Positions 8,039-17,104 of a stretch of DNA of 64,000 bases are shown here, in pieces. The first letter of the stretch is position 1. Every line of letters starts with the position of its first letter. The translations under genes and the position numbers were made by a program. This DNA is from Luteibacter rhizovicinus (GTDB taxonomy: Bacteria; Pseudomonadota; Gammaproteobacteria; Xanthomonadales; Rhodanobacteraceae). The stretch is taken from positions 388,354-452,353 of the forward strand of contig NZ_SMCS01000004.1 of NCBI RefSeq assembly GCF_004342265.1, given 5' to 3'. The notes below the pieces were generated by a model. That model made no database searches, had not been told where the DNA came from, and saw nothing but the letters and a program-made list of their open reading frames with translations.

Positions 8039-10132
8039 ATGGCTGTTCCGATGACATTTCTGAGCACGCTCAAGCGGGTCGGCCGCCGCGGTATCGGTGC
8101 GCCTATCGCCATGCTGCTGATGCTCGGCATGATGATGCTGCCGCTGCCGCCTTTCATGCTGGACCTGTTGTTCACGTTCAATATCGCGCTGTCGCTGGTG
8201 ATCCTGCTGGCCGTGATGTACGTGATGAGGCCGCTGGAATTCGCCTCCTTTCCGACGGTGGTGCTGTTCGCGACCCTGTTGCGTCTTGCGTTGAATATCG
8301 CCTCCACCCGCGTGGTGCTGCTGCACGGTCATATGGGGCCGGGCGCGGCGGGCAAGGTCATCGAGGCCTTCGGCGAGTTCGTCGTGGGCGGCAACTTCGC
8401 CGTCGGTTTCGTGGTGTTCGCGATCCTCACCATCATCAACTTCGTCGTCGTGACGAAGGGCGCCACGCGCGTATCCGAAGTGACGGCGCGATTCACCCTC
8501 GATGCCATGCCCGGCAAACAGATGGCGATCGATGCCGACCTCAATGCCGGTCTGCTGACCCAGGAGCAGGCGCGCGAACGTCGTCAGGAAGTGCGTGAAG
8601 AAGCCGATTTCTATGGCTCCATGGACGGCGCGAGCAAATTCGTCCGTGGCGATGCCACGGCCGGCATCCTGATTCTCGGCATCAATGTCATCGGCGGTTT
8701 CTTCATCGGCATGATGCAGCACGGCCTGTCCGCCTCGGAGGCCGCGCGCACCTATACGCTGCTGACCATCGGCGACGGTCTGGTCGCGCAGGTTCCGGCG
8801 CTGATGCTGTCGATCGCGGCCGCCGTGATCGTCACCCGCGTGTCCAAGTCCGAGAACATGGGCTCGCACGTGATGGGGCAGTTGTTCGGTCAGCCGAAAG
8901 CGCTGGGCGTCGCCGCGGTCGTCCTCGCCGTGATGGGATTGATTCCCGGCATGCCGAACATCGCGTTCCTGCTGCTCGCGGGGATCTGCGGCGGTGGCGC
9001 GTATATGTTGCACAAGCGTTCGGTCGACATTGCCGAAGGCAAGCTGCCCAAGGCCGTGACCAACACCGAAACGGCCACGCCGCCTGAGCGTCTGGAATTG
9101 AGCTGGGAAGACGTGGCGACCGTGGATACGGTGGGTCTGGAAGTCGGTTACCGCCTGATTCCGCTGGTGGATCGCAACCAGGGTGGCGAGCTGATGGCGC
9201 GGATCAAGTCCGTACGCCGGAAGCTATCGCAGGAACTGGGCTTCCTGGTTCCGTCGGTACACATCCGCGACAACCTCGACCTGGCGCCGCACGGATATCG
9301 CATCGCTCTTATGGGCGTTCCGATGGGCGAGGCCGAGATCCATACCGAACGCTTGCTGGCGATCGATCCGGGCCGCGTGCACGGTACGGTGAGCGGCATC
9401 GCGACGCGCGATCCCGCGTTCGGCCTCGATGCGGTGTGGATCGAGCCGGGGATGCGCGAACACGCGCAGACGCTTGGTTATACGGTGGTCGATCCGGCAA
9501 CGGTTATCGCCACCCACCTGTCGCATATCCTGCAGAGTCATGCCCACGAACTGCTGGGTCATCAGGACGTGCAGCAGTTGCTCGATCGCCTCACCACGCA
9601 GGCGCCGAAGCTGGTCGAAGACCTCATTCCGAAACGCCTGTCGCTGGGCGTGGTGGTCAAGGTGCTGCAGAACCTGCTCGCCGAGCGCGTGCCTATCCGG
9701 AACATCCGCAGCATCGTCGAATCTTTGGCGGAGCATGCCGGCCAGAGTCAGGATCCCGGCGTGCTCGCCGCTGCGGTCCGCGTCACCCTGGGCCGTCAGA
9801 TCGTGCAGGAAATCGCCGGCCTTGGATCGGAAATCCCCGTCATTACGCTGGCACCCGAGTTGGAACAGATCTTGCTCCAGTCGCTACAGGGCGGGGGCGT
9901 TGCGGGTGCGGCCGTCGAACCGGGTCTGGCCGATCGTCTCCAGCAGAGCGTCGCGGATGCGGCGAGGCGTCAGGAAGCGGCCGGCGAGCCGGCTGTACTC
10001 CTTGTCGCACCGACTCTTCGGCCTTGGCTGGCACGCTTCACCAGACATGTGGCCCAAAACCTGCATGTACTCGCCTACAACGAGGTTCCGGACAACCGCC
10101 GCGTCAAATTGGTGGCAGCGCTCGGAAGGTAA
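8039..10132 (+). CDS. flhA: Flagellar export apparatus protein FlhA
   Basis: The large FHIPEP-family protein whose nonameric cytoplasmic ring docks chaperone-substrate complexes. The 697 residues have eight predicted transmembrane helices in the first half. The family core includes FPTVVLFATLLRLALNIAST, VVTKGATRVSEVTARFTLDA, MPGKQMAIDADLNAGLL and EEADFYGSMDGASKFVRGDA. The soluble C-terminal domain starts near residue 340. A second ATG four codons in (MTFLSTL) is a possible alternative start. A 129-bp gap with no convincing gene precedes flhF. Confidence 0.98.
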   Translation: MAVPMTFLSTLKRVGRRGIGAPIAMLLMLGMMMLPLPPFMLDLLFTFNIALSLVILLAVMYVMRPLEFASFPTVVLFATLLRLALNIASTRVVLLHGHMGPGAAGKVIEAFGEFVVGGNFAVGFVVFAILTIINFVVVTKGATRVSEVTARFTLDAMPGKQMAIDADLNAGLLTQEQARERRQEVREEADFYGSMDGASKFVRGDATAGILILGINVIGGFFIGMMQHGLSASEAARTYTLLTIGDGLVAQVPALMLSIAAAVIVTRVSKSENMGSHVMGQLFGQPKALGVAAVVLAVMGLIPGMPNIAFLLLAGICGGGAYMLHKRSVDIAEGKLPKAVTNTETATPPERLELSWEDVATVDTVGLEVGYRLIPLVDRNQGGELMARIKSVRRKLSQELGFLVPSVHIRDNLDLAPHGYRIALMGVPMGEAEIHTERLLAIDPGRVHGTVSGIATRDPAFGLDAVWIEPGMREHAQTLGYTVVDPATVIATHLSHILQSHAHELLGHQDVQQLLDRLTTQAPKLVEDLIPKRLSLGVVVKVLQNLLAERVPIRNIRSIVESLAEHAGQSQDPGVLAAAVRVTLGRQIVQEIAGLGSEIPVITLAPELEQILLQSLQGGGVAGAAVEPGLADRLQQSVADAARRQEAAGEPAVLLVAPTLRPWLARFTRHVAQNLHVLAYNEVPDNRRVKLVAALGR

Positions 10133-10261
10133 GACCAGACACGAACAGGACTTAAGGATGGACAAGCGCAAGACAGGATTTCTTCGGATCGTCGCCATGG
10201 CACCGGTCGGCACCTGCGCATTTTCCCGCGATCAGATCAACGCAACGGAAGGGTTCCACGC

Positions 10262-11572
10262 ATGAAAATCAAACGTTTCGTTGCCGCCGATATGCGTCAG
10301 GCCATGCGCCAGGTTCGCGATGAGCAGGGTCCGGACGCCGTCATTCTCTCGACGCGTCGCCTGGACGAGGGCATCGAGATCATCGCCGCGCTGGATTACG
10401 ACGAAGCGCTGGTACGCGAAGCGGCCGGGAAGGGTCCCGATACGCTGCCGCAGCAGCAGACCGAGCGCGAGGCGATCTTCGCCGCCGAACTGGCCAATCC
10501 GCCGCGAGTCCGTCGCGATTCGAACGCTGCTGCCCGTACCGCCAATCCCAATGCGCCGAAGGCTCATTCCAGCGCCGCGCTTGCCGCTGATGTCGCCGAC
10601 GCTTTCCGCGTTTCCGTTGCGGCGCCGGCAAGCGATGTAGCCATGAACACCATGCGCGCCGAACTGAACAATATGCGCGAGATGCTGGAAGTGCAGCTGT
10701 CCGCGCTGCGCTGGAACCAGACCGAGCGCGAACAGCCGCTGCGCGCGCGCGTGCTGCGCGAAATGACCCGCCTGGGCATCGACGGCGACGTGGCGCGCAC
10801 GCTGTGCGCCGAGCTGCCGGACGACATGACGCCCGAACAGGCGCGTTATCTGCCGCTGGGCGTACTGAGCCGCAGCATCCGCACGACCGGACGCGAACTG
10901 AATACGGTCGGCGGCGGCATTACCGCGCTGGTCGGTACGACCGGCGTCGGCAAGACGACCACGATCGCGAAGCTCGCCGCACGCGCCGTCCTGCGCCACG
11001 GTGCGGCCAACGTCGCTCTGATCAGCGCGGACCAGTACCGCATCGGTGCCGGCGCGCAGCTCGAACATTACGGGCGCCTCCTCGGCGTTCGCGTGTTCAA
11101 TGCCCACGACGCTACCAGCCTGCGCAACGTGCTCATCCAGTTGCGCGGACGTCACACCGTTCTGGTCGACACCGCTGGAATGGCGGGGACGGACCCGAAA
11201 CTGCAGCAACAGTTCGAAACGCTGCGCGCGTCGTCCGACGTGCGCGTGTGTCTGGTGCTGGCGGCGAACGCCCAGTCCCAGTCGCTGGACAGCGCCATTC
11301 GCGCCTATGCACCCATTGCTCCACAGACTGCCATCCTGACCAAGCTCGACGAAGCCCCGCTATTAGGTGGTGCATTGTCGGCGCTGATCCGGCATGGTCT
11401 GTCGCTTGACTACACCACGGATGGTCAGCGCGTACCCGAGGACATCGCCGTAGCCGACTCGCGCAAGCTGGTCTGCCACGCGGCGCAACTCCTCAAGAAT
11501 CGTAACGACGAACCCGACGCCGCCGTGCTAGCCGATCGTTTTGGCTTTCCGGTTCCGGCGGCGACGGTCTGA
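10262..11572 (+). CDS. flhF: Polar flagellum SRP-like GTPase FlhF
   Basis: FlhF marks the pole where the flagellum is built. The 436 residues contain an N-terminal basic region (MKIKRFVAADMRQAMRQVRDE), a variable linker, an N domain, and an SRP-type G domain: P-loop GTTGVGKTTT near residue 224, ISADQYRIGAGAQLEHYG, DTAGM (G3) and TKLDEAPLLGGALS (G4 area). Together with flhG downstream this indicates polar, number-controlled flagellation. A TGGCACCGG stretch upstream was considered as a sigma-54 site but lacks the TTGC element. Confidence 0.97.
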   Translation: MKIKRFVAADMRQAMRQVRDEQGPDAVILSTRRLDEGIEIIAALDYDEALVREAAGKGPDTLPQQQTEREAIFAAELANPPRVRRDSNAAARTANPNAPKAHSSAALAADVADAFRVSVAAPASDVAMNTMRAELNNMREMLEVQLSALRWNQTEREQPLRARVLREMTRLGIDGDVARTLCAELPDDMTPEQARYLPLGVLSRSIRTTGRELNTVGGGITALVGTTGVGKTTTIAKLAARAVLRHGAANVALISADQYRIGAGAQLEHYGRLLGVRVFNAHDATSLRNVLIQLRGRHTVLVDTAGMAGTDPKLQQQFETLRASSDVRVCLVLAANAQSQSLDSAIRAYAPIAPQTAILTKLDEAPLLGGALSALIRHGLSLDYTTDGQRVPEDIAVADSRKLVCHAAQLLKNRNDEPDAAVLADRFGFPVPAATV

Positions 11573-11589
11573 CCCCGGAGTCCATCGAA

Positions 11590-12516
11590 GTGAACCAGGC
11601 ATCTGGACTCGAATCCCTAATGGCGGTAGCGAGCCCTTTCATGACCACACCCGTGAACACTAGCCAGGCAGCCGGTATCAACTGGCTCGCCGAGCGCAAA
11701 CCGTGCCGCAGCATTGCCGTCGCGGGTGGCAAGGGTGGCGTGGGCAAGACAACCGTCGCCGTCAATCTGGCGATGGCCCTGTCCATGGGCGGTCGCGATG
11801 TCGTATTGCTCGATGCCGACCTCGGCATGGCCAATATCGACGTATTGCTTGGCCTGCAGCCGACCCGCCACCTCGGGCATATGCTCGATGGCGCGTGCAC
11901 GATCGAGGAACTGGTACTCCAGGCGCCGCACGGTCTGAAGGTCATTCCCGCCACGTCCGGCGCGCGACGCATGGCGCAGCTGCCGAACATCGAACACGCG
12001 GCGGTCATCCGCGCGTTCGACGAATATGCCGTTCCCCCCGAGTTCCTGATCGTCGATACCGCCGCGGGCATCTCCGACAGCGTGTCGATGTTCGCCGCGG
12101 CCTCCGATGAGGTGGTGGTGGTCGTCTGCGACGAGCCGGCGTCGCTTACCGATGCTTACGCCTTGATCAAGGTCCTGAGCCGCGAGTTCGGCGTGGGCCG
12201 CTTCCGGGTCGTGGCCAACATGGTCCGCCACGCCCAGGAAGGAAGGCAGCTATTCGAGAAGTTGTCGCGCGTTACCGGCCGTTTCCTCGACGTTTCGTTG
12301 GATTTCATGGGTATGGTCCCGCACGACGAGTATCTGCGCCAGGCGATTCGTCGCCAGGCCGCGGTCGTCGAAGCGTGGCCGAGCAGTCGATCGGCGGTCG
12401 GATTCAAGAATCTGGCACGTGCGGTCGATACATGGGGTGAACCCGAACCCCGGGCACAGGGTCGGATCGGCTTTTTCGCCGATCGGGCCTCCATGGGGGG
12501 AGGGCTGCCGTTGTGA
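11590..12516 (+). CDS. flhG: Flagellar number regulator FlhG (FleN), MinD-like ATPase
   Basis: A MinD/ParA-type ATPase that activates FlhF GTPase and limits flagellar number. The deviant Walker A is GGKGGVGKTTVAVNLA, with LLDADLGMANIDVLLGL and VDTAAGISDSV following. The GTG start at 11590 is chosen because the resulting N-terminus (NQASGLESLM) resembles the conserved DQAxGLR helix that contacts FlhF. An ATG at 11623 is the alternative. The 308 residues end in a GTGA overlap with fliA, so the two are translationally coupled. Confidence 0.95.
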   Translation: MNQASGLESLMAVASPFMTTPVNTSQAAGINWLAERKPCRSIAVAGGKGGVGKTTVAVNLAMALSMGGRDVVLLDADLGMANIDVLLGLQPTRHLGHMLDGACTIEELVLQAPHGLKVIPATSGARRMAQLPNIEHAAVIRAFDEYAVPPEFLIVDTAAGISDSVSMFAAASDEVVVVVCDEPASLTDAYALIKVLSREFGVGRFRVVANMVRHAQEGRQLFEKLSRVTGRFLDVSLDFMGMVPHDEYLRQAIRRQAAVVEAWPSSRSAVGFKNLARAVDTWGEPEPRAQGRIGFFADRASMGGGLPL

Positions 12517-13244
12517 GCGTTGCGACCGAATACCTGGAAGTCACGCGAATCCCGGCGGATCAACTGGTGCGTATCCACGCGCCGCTGGTCCGGCGTATCG
12601 CCTATCACCTGATGGGTCGTCTGCCGGCAAGCGTCGACGTGGGCGACCTCATTCAGGCCGGCATGATCGGACTGCTTGAGGCCGCGCGAAATTATTCGCC
12701 GACTCGCGCGGCCAGCTTCGAGACCTATGCGGGTATCCGCATCCGGGGCGCGATGCTGGACGAACTGCGCAAGACGGACTGGACGCCGCGCTCCGTGCAT
12801 CGAAAGTTGCGCGAAGTAGCGGAGGTAACACGACAGATCGAAAATGAAACGGGTGGCGATGCCGAAGACGCAGAGGTAATGAAGCGCCTCGGAATCGACG
12901 CCCTCGAGTACAACCAGATTCTGGCCGACGCGGCAAGCGCGCGACTGCTGAGTCTTTCCGCCCCCGAGGGCGACGAAGGCGCGGCGATCGACGTGGCCGA
13001 CCCGGACGCTCAGGGTCCGGAAGGATTGTTCGAGGAAGCGGGCATGCGCGAAGCGCTGGTCGCGGCGATCGACGGTCTGCCCGAACGCGAGAAGCTGGTG
13101 ATGTCGCTGTACTACGAGGAAGAACTGAATCTCAAGGAAGTAGGCGCGGTCCTGGGAGTCAGTGAATCGCGGGTATGCCAGATCCATGGGCAAGCCCTGA
13201 TCCGGCTTCGTGCGCGTATGACGGGATGGAACGCAAGAACGTGA
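12513..13244 (+). CDS. fliA: Flagellar sigma factor FliA (sigma-28)
   Basis: Alternative sigma factor for late flagellar and chemotaxis genes. The GTG start at 12513 overlaps the flhG stop. The 243 residues carry region 2 ([56 protein letters not shown]), region 3 and a region 4 helix-turn-helix ([20 protein letters not shown]). Length matches FliA (about 240). The gene sits between flhFG and cheYZA, the order of Pseudomonas and Vibrio. Confidence 0.98.
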   Translation: MSVATEYLEVTRIPADQLVRIHAPLVRRIAYHLMGRLPASVDVGDLIQAGMIGLLEAARNYSPTRAASFETYAGIRIRGAMLDELRKTDWTPRSVHRKLREVAEVTRQIENETGGDAEDAEVMKRLGIDALEYNQILADAASARLLSLSAPEGDEGAAIDVADPDAQGPEGLFEEAGMREALVAAIDGLPEREKLVMSLYYEEELNLKEVGAVLGVSESRVCQIHGQALIRLRARMTGWNART

Positions 13245-13308
13245 TGGCGCCGCTTCGTCGGCGACGTCGGAATCAACAGTAAACGCGCGGTCAAGGCGGA
13301 GTAGCGTT

Positions 13309-13707
13309 TTGGACAAGAATATGAAGATCCTCGTGGTGGACGATTTCTCCACCATGCGACGTATCGTCAGGAACCTCCTGGTCGAGCTCGGTTTCACCAA
13401 CGGTCTCATCCAGGAAGCCGAAGACGGCACCGCGGCGCTCGTGTCGCTGCGTGCGCAGGCGTTCGACCTGGTCGTCACCGACTGGAACATGCCGAACATG
13501 ACCGGCATCGATCTGCTTCGCGCCATCCGCGCGGACGCCAAGCTGAAGTCGATCCCCGTTCTAATGGTTACTGCGGAGAACAACCGCGACCAGATCATCG
13601 CGGCGGCTCAGAGCGGCGTGAACGGATACGTGGTGAAGCCTTTCACGGCCGTCACGCTCAAAGAAAAACTCGACAAGATTTTCGAACGCCTCGCGGCGGC
13701 CGGCTAA
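13309..13707 (+). CDS. cheY: Chemotaxis response regulator CheY
   Basis: A single receiver domain that binds FliM when phosphorylated. The acidic pair lies in [18 protein letters not shown], the phospho-Asp in [13 protein letters not shown], with VMVTAE for the switch Thr and VVKPFT for the Lys. The TTG at 13309 is preferred because AAGGCGGAG ends 7 bp before it; the ATG at 13321 would be 19 bp away. With the TTG start it is 132 residues. cheZ follows after 8 bp. Confidence 0.97.
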   Translation: MDKNMKILVVDDFSTMRRIVRNLLVELGFTNGLIQEAEDGTAALVSLRAQAFDLVVTDWNMPNMTGIDLLRAIRADAKLKSIPVLMVTAENNRDQIIAAAQSGVNGYVVKPFTAVTLKEKLDKIFERLAAAG

Positions 13708-13715
13708 GGGACATC

Positions 13716-14360
13716 ATGAACATCTCGCTTAATGCCGACCACGAAGTCGTCCCCGAACTGCGTGAGCTTCTCGACGCCGACGACCGTGCCGCCTTCGAGA
13801 AGGCACTCGATCGTCTGCTGCGCAGCCGCGAACAGCACCTGTTCCACGCGCTTGGTTGCCTTGCGCGCGATCTGCACGATTCCGTGCGCCGTCTTGCCGC
13901 CGATGTCTCCAGCGATGGCGTGCCGGGCAGCATGGGCGACGCACGCAAGCATCTTCGCGATGTGCTGGAAATGAGCGCGCAGGCCGCCCACAGCACGCTC
14001 GATTTCAGCGAGAAGCTGCGTCCGCAGGCACAGGCGCTCGCCACGCAGGCCGACGAGCTGCTCGTGCTGGAAACCTCCGATCCCGCGTTCGGCGTCAATG
14101 CCACGGCGCTTGCCGTGCGTGTCGGCGACTTCGCTCAGAACTGCGATATCGGTCTTGGCGAACTGGTCGAAGCCCAGTCGTGGCAGGACATCTCGGGTCA
14201 GCGCGTTGCCCAGGTGGAGCAGTTCATGGGCAAGGTCGAATCGTCGCTGCTGGAACTGGTTCGCCTGACCGGCTCGCTGGCTGGCGGCAACGCGCCGCCG
14301 GTGGCCGATAAGGTCAGCCAGGACGAAGTGGATCGTCTCCTCAGCGAATTCGGATTCTGA
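13716..14360 (+). CDS. cheZ: CheY-P phosphatase CheZ
   Basis: A 214-residue long-helix protein that dephosphorylates CheY-P. The catalytic helix region is visible as LVEAQSWQDISGQRVAQVEQ around residue 150, with the Asp-x-x-x-Gln arrangement of CheZ phosphatases. The C-terminus SQDEVDRLLSEFGF is the classic CheY-tethering peptide joined by a flexible linker. Position between cheY and cheA is standard for polar flagellates. Confidence 0.96.
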   Translation: MNISLNADHEVVPELRELLDADDRAAFEKALDRLLRSREQHLFHALGCLARDLHDSVRRLAADVSSDGVPGSMGDARKHLRDVLEMSAQAAHSTLDFSEKLRPQAQALATQADELLVLETSDPAFGVNATALAVRVGDFAQNCDIGLGELVEAQSWQDISGQRVAQVEQFMGKVESSLLELVRLTGSLAGGNAPPVADKVSQDEVDRLLSEFGF

Positions 14361-14367
14361 GACCGGC

Positions 14368-16362
14368 ATGAGTGTCGAGCTCGACAATGAGTTGCTCAAC
14401 GTCTTCCTGATCGAGGCCAGGGAACTGCTCGAGACGCTGGGCGAGCAACTGGTCGACCTGGAGGCCTCGCCGGGCGACAGCGAGCTGCTGAATGCCGTTT
14501 TTCGTGCATTCCACACCGTCAAGGGCGGTGCGGGCTTCCTTGGCCTGAACGCGATGGTTGGCCTGTGCCATCGCGCGGAAGATCTTCTGAACGAAGCCCG
14601 CAACGGTGCGGTGATGCTCAACGCAGCGTATATGGACGCGTTGCTCGAATCGCTCGATCTTCTCAACGATATGATGCGCGCGGCCGATGCCGGCGCGGAT
14701 TCGCAACCGGCGCCCGACGCGTTGTTGGCGCGCCTTCTGATTCCCGGGCGCACCACCTCGGCCGAGCCCGTCGCGCTGACCCTGTCGACGCCGTCCGCCA
14801 GGCCATCGGCTAGTCGGGATGCGATCGAAGACGAGTTCGAGGCCATGCTCGACGCCGCGCGTGGCGAGCACGCACCGGCATCGGCGCCGTCCGGCCCAAT
14901 CGACGACGACGAGTTCGAGGCACTGCTTGATTCGCTTTACGGCAGCGGCAATGCTCCCGGCGCGTCGGTCGATGTGGACGTCGTTCCCGCTGCCACACCC
15001 GTCGTTTCTTCCAGTGGCGATGTTATCGGCGACGACGAGTTCGAAGCGTTGCTGGATGCGTTGCATGGACAGGGCAAAGCGCCCGGTCTTGTCGAAACAC
15101 CCGCGCCCGTTGTCGCCGAAGCGATAGCACCCGTGCCTGCGCCCGCGCCCGTCGCGAAGCCAGCCGCCGAGAAACGCACGGCATCGAACGCCGACACCAC
15201 GGTCCGCGTCGATACATTCCGTCTCGATAGTCTCGTCAATGCGGCGGGCGAACTCGTGCTCGTGCGCAATCGCCTGACCAGCCTCGCATCGCAAGGTGTC
15301 GAGGGACCGATGGAACGTGCCGTCGGCGAACTGCAGCGTGTCGCCGAAGATTTGCAGAACGCCGTATTGCGCATGCGCATGCAACCCATCGGCAAGCTGT
15401 TCCAGCGTTTTCCGCGCATCATCCGCGACCTCGCCCGGCAGTTGGGCAAGGAAGTCGAACTGGTGCAGGAAGGCGAGGAAACCGACCTCGACCGCACCGT
15501 TGTCGAAGCATTAGCCGATCCACTCGTCCATCTGCTGCGCAATGCGGTCGACCACGGTATCGAAATGCCCGATGTCCGCGAACAGGCCGGCAAGTCTCGG
15601 GTGGGTACCGTCCACCTGACGGCGGGTCAGTACGGCGACCATATCGTCATTACCGTGCGCGACGACGGCAAAGGCATGGATCCCGAAATACTTCGCCGCA
15701 AGGCGGTGGAAAAGGGCCTGCTCGACGAGGAACAGGCCGCGCGGCTGGACGATCGCGAATGCTTCGACATCGTGTTCCGTCCCGGATTCAGCACGGCCAG
15801 CCAGGTGTCGGATATCTCCGGCCGTGGCGTCGGCATGGATGTCGTCAAAACCAAGATTGTCGAACTCGGCGGCACGCTGTCGATCGATTCGCGCGTGGGA
15901 GGTGGCAGCGAGGTCCGTCTGTCGGTACCGCTCACGCTGGCGATTCTCAGGGTCCTCATGGTGCGCGTGGGCAATCGACTGCTGGCGCTTCCGCTCAGCA
16001 ATGTGGCCGAAGTATTCGAACTGGTCGAAGGCCAGATCCAGACGCTGGACGGCCGTGTCGTAGCCTCGCATCGCCAGCGAGCGCTTCCGCTGTGCGATCT
16101 GGCTGGCTGGGCGGGCGTGCCTTCCGGTGGCAGGCATGTCGTGGTGGTGCAGATCGGTCATCAGACGCTGGGTTGCCTCGTCGACGAAGTGATCGGCCGC
16201 GAGGACGTCATGGCCAAGCCGCTGGGACCGCTGCTGAAAGACGTACCCGGTGTCGCGGGCGCCACTATCACGGGCGACGGGCGTATCTCGCTCGTCCTCG
16301 ACCTGGCGGGTCTGGCGGACGACGCCGGCCAGCTCCTCCCTTCGATGAGGGTAGCGATCTGA
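14368..16362 (+). CDS. cheA: Chemotaxis histidine kinase CheA
   Basis: The core kinase of the swimming chemotaxis system, 664 residues. The Hpt domain has its phospho-His at H49 (RAFHTVKGGAGF). A P3 dimerisation segment begins near residue 276 (RVDTFRLDSLVNAAGELVLV), followed by the HATPase with LLRNAVDHGIEMP, DDGKGMDPE and GRGVGMDVVKTKI, and a C-terminal CheW-like P5. No canonical P2 fold is evident. The long linker instead holds three near-copies of DEFEALLD at about residues 155, 181 and 222. Such motifs resemble the EIDALL peptide of FliM and the CheZ tail, so they may dock CheY (inference). Confidence 0.97.
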   Translation: MSVELDNELLNVFLIEARELLETLGEQLVDLEASPGDSELLNAVFRAFHTVKGGAGFLGLNAMVGLCHRAEDLLNEARNGAVMLNAAYMDALLESLDLLNDMMRAADAGADSQPAPDALLARLLIPGRTTSAEPVALTLSTPSARPSASRDAIEDEFEAMLDAARGEHAPASAPSGPIDDDEFEALLDSLYGSGNAPGASVDVDVVPAATPVVSSSGDVIGDDEFEALLDALHGQGKAPGLVETPAPVVAEAIAPVPAPAPVAKPAAEKRTASNADTTVRVDTFRLDSLVNAAGELVLVRNRLTSLASQGVEGPMERAVGELQRVAEDLQNAVLRMRMQPIGKLFQRFPRIIRDLARQLGKEVELVQEGEETDLDRTVVEALADPLVHLLRNAVDHGIEMPDVREQAGKSRVGTVHLTAGQYGDHIVITVRDDGKGMDPEILRRKAVEKGLLDEEQAARLDDRECFDIVFRPGFSTASQVSDISGRGVGMDVVKTKIVELGGTLSIDSRVGGGSEVRLSVPLTLAILRVLMVRVGNRLLALPLSNVAEVFELVEGQIQTLDGRVVASHRQRALPLCDLAGWAGVPSGGRHVVVVQIGHQTLGCLVDEVIGREDVMAKPLGPLLKDVPGVAGATITGDGRISLVLDLAGLADDAGQLLPSMRVAI

Positions 16363-16363
16363 T

Positions 16364-17104
16364 ATGGATATCGTAAGCATCGTCGGCACGATCCTGGCCT
16401 TCCTGGTCATCATCGTCGGTACCGTCCTCAAAGGCAGCAGTCTCGATGCCCTGTGGAATCCGGCCGCCTTCGTCATCGTCTTTGTCGGTACGTTCGCGGC
16501 CCTGCTGGTGCAGACGCCGGGCGTCGTACTCAAGCGCGCATGGAGCATGCTGCCCTGGGTCTACCGTCCGCCGCTGATCGAAACGGCCGACCTGGTCAGC
16601 CGCATCGTCGGCTGGAGCGAAATCTCGCGTCGCCAGGGCCTGCTAGGTTTGGAAGCGGGCATCGAACGCGAAACCGATCCCTTCATCCGCAAAGGGCTAC
16701 AGCTTCTCGTCGATGGAACCGAACCGGACGCGATGCGTAGCGTCCTGGAAGTCGAGGTCCTCGCCCGTGAGCACATCGACATCGAAGCGGCGAAAGTCTT
16801 CGAGAATGCCGGCGCGTATTCGCCGACCATGGGTATCATCGGCGCGGTGATGGGCCTCATGTCCGTCATGCAGAACCTGGCGGAGCCGAGCAAGCTCGGT
16901 CACGGCATCGCCGCCGCGTTCGTCGCCACTATCTACGGTATCGGCCTCGCCAACCTTCTTGCACTGCCGATGGCCTCGCGCCTGAAAGGACTCGCCCGCG
17001 CGCGTTCGCAGATGCGCGAGATCCTGGTCGAGGGCCTCGTTTCCATCGCGCAGGGCGACAACCCGCGCCACATCGAAAGCAAACTGCAGGGATTCGTGTC
17101 GTGA
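16364..17104 (+). CDS. motC: Flagellar stator protein MotC (MotA family)
   Basis: A proton-channel stator subunit of the MotA/TolQ/ExbB family, 246 residues with four predicted transmembrane segments (about residues 5-22, 33-52, 150-170 and 183-203). The start MDIVSIVGTILAFLVIIVGT, NPAAFVIVFVGTFAALLVQT, and AGAYSPTMGIIGAVMGLM are typical of the MotA/MotC family. It follows cheA by one base and overlaps motD, exactly where MotC lies in P. aeruginosa except that cheB is absent between cheA and motC. Confidence 0.93.
   Translation: MDIVSIVGTILAFLVIIVGTVLKGSSLDALWNPAAFVIVFVGTFAALLVQTPGVVLKRAWSMLPWVYRPPLIETADLVSRIVGWSEISRRQGLLGLEAGIERETDPFIRKGLQLLVDGTEPDAMRSVLEVEVLAREHIDIEAAKVFENAGAYSPTMGIIGAVMGLMSVMQNLAEPSKLGHGIAAAFVATIYGIGLANLLALPMASRLKGLARARSQMREILVEGLVSIAQGDNPRHIESKLQGFVS

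Noticed and set aside
10195..10225. Possible sigma-54 site upstream of flhF (TGGCACCGGTCGGCACC)
   Set aside because: The -24 element fits but GGCA stands where TTGC is required, so it is unlikely to be used.
10158..10265. A 35-codon frame between flhA and flhF (MDKRKTGFLRIVAM...)
   Set aside because: It overlaps the flhF start, and nothing in its sequence suggests a conserved peptide; support is too weak to call a gene.
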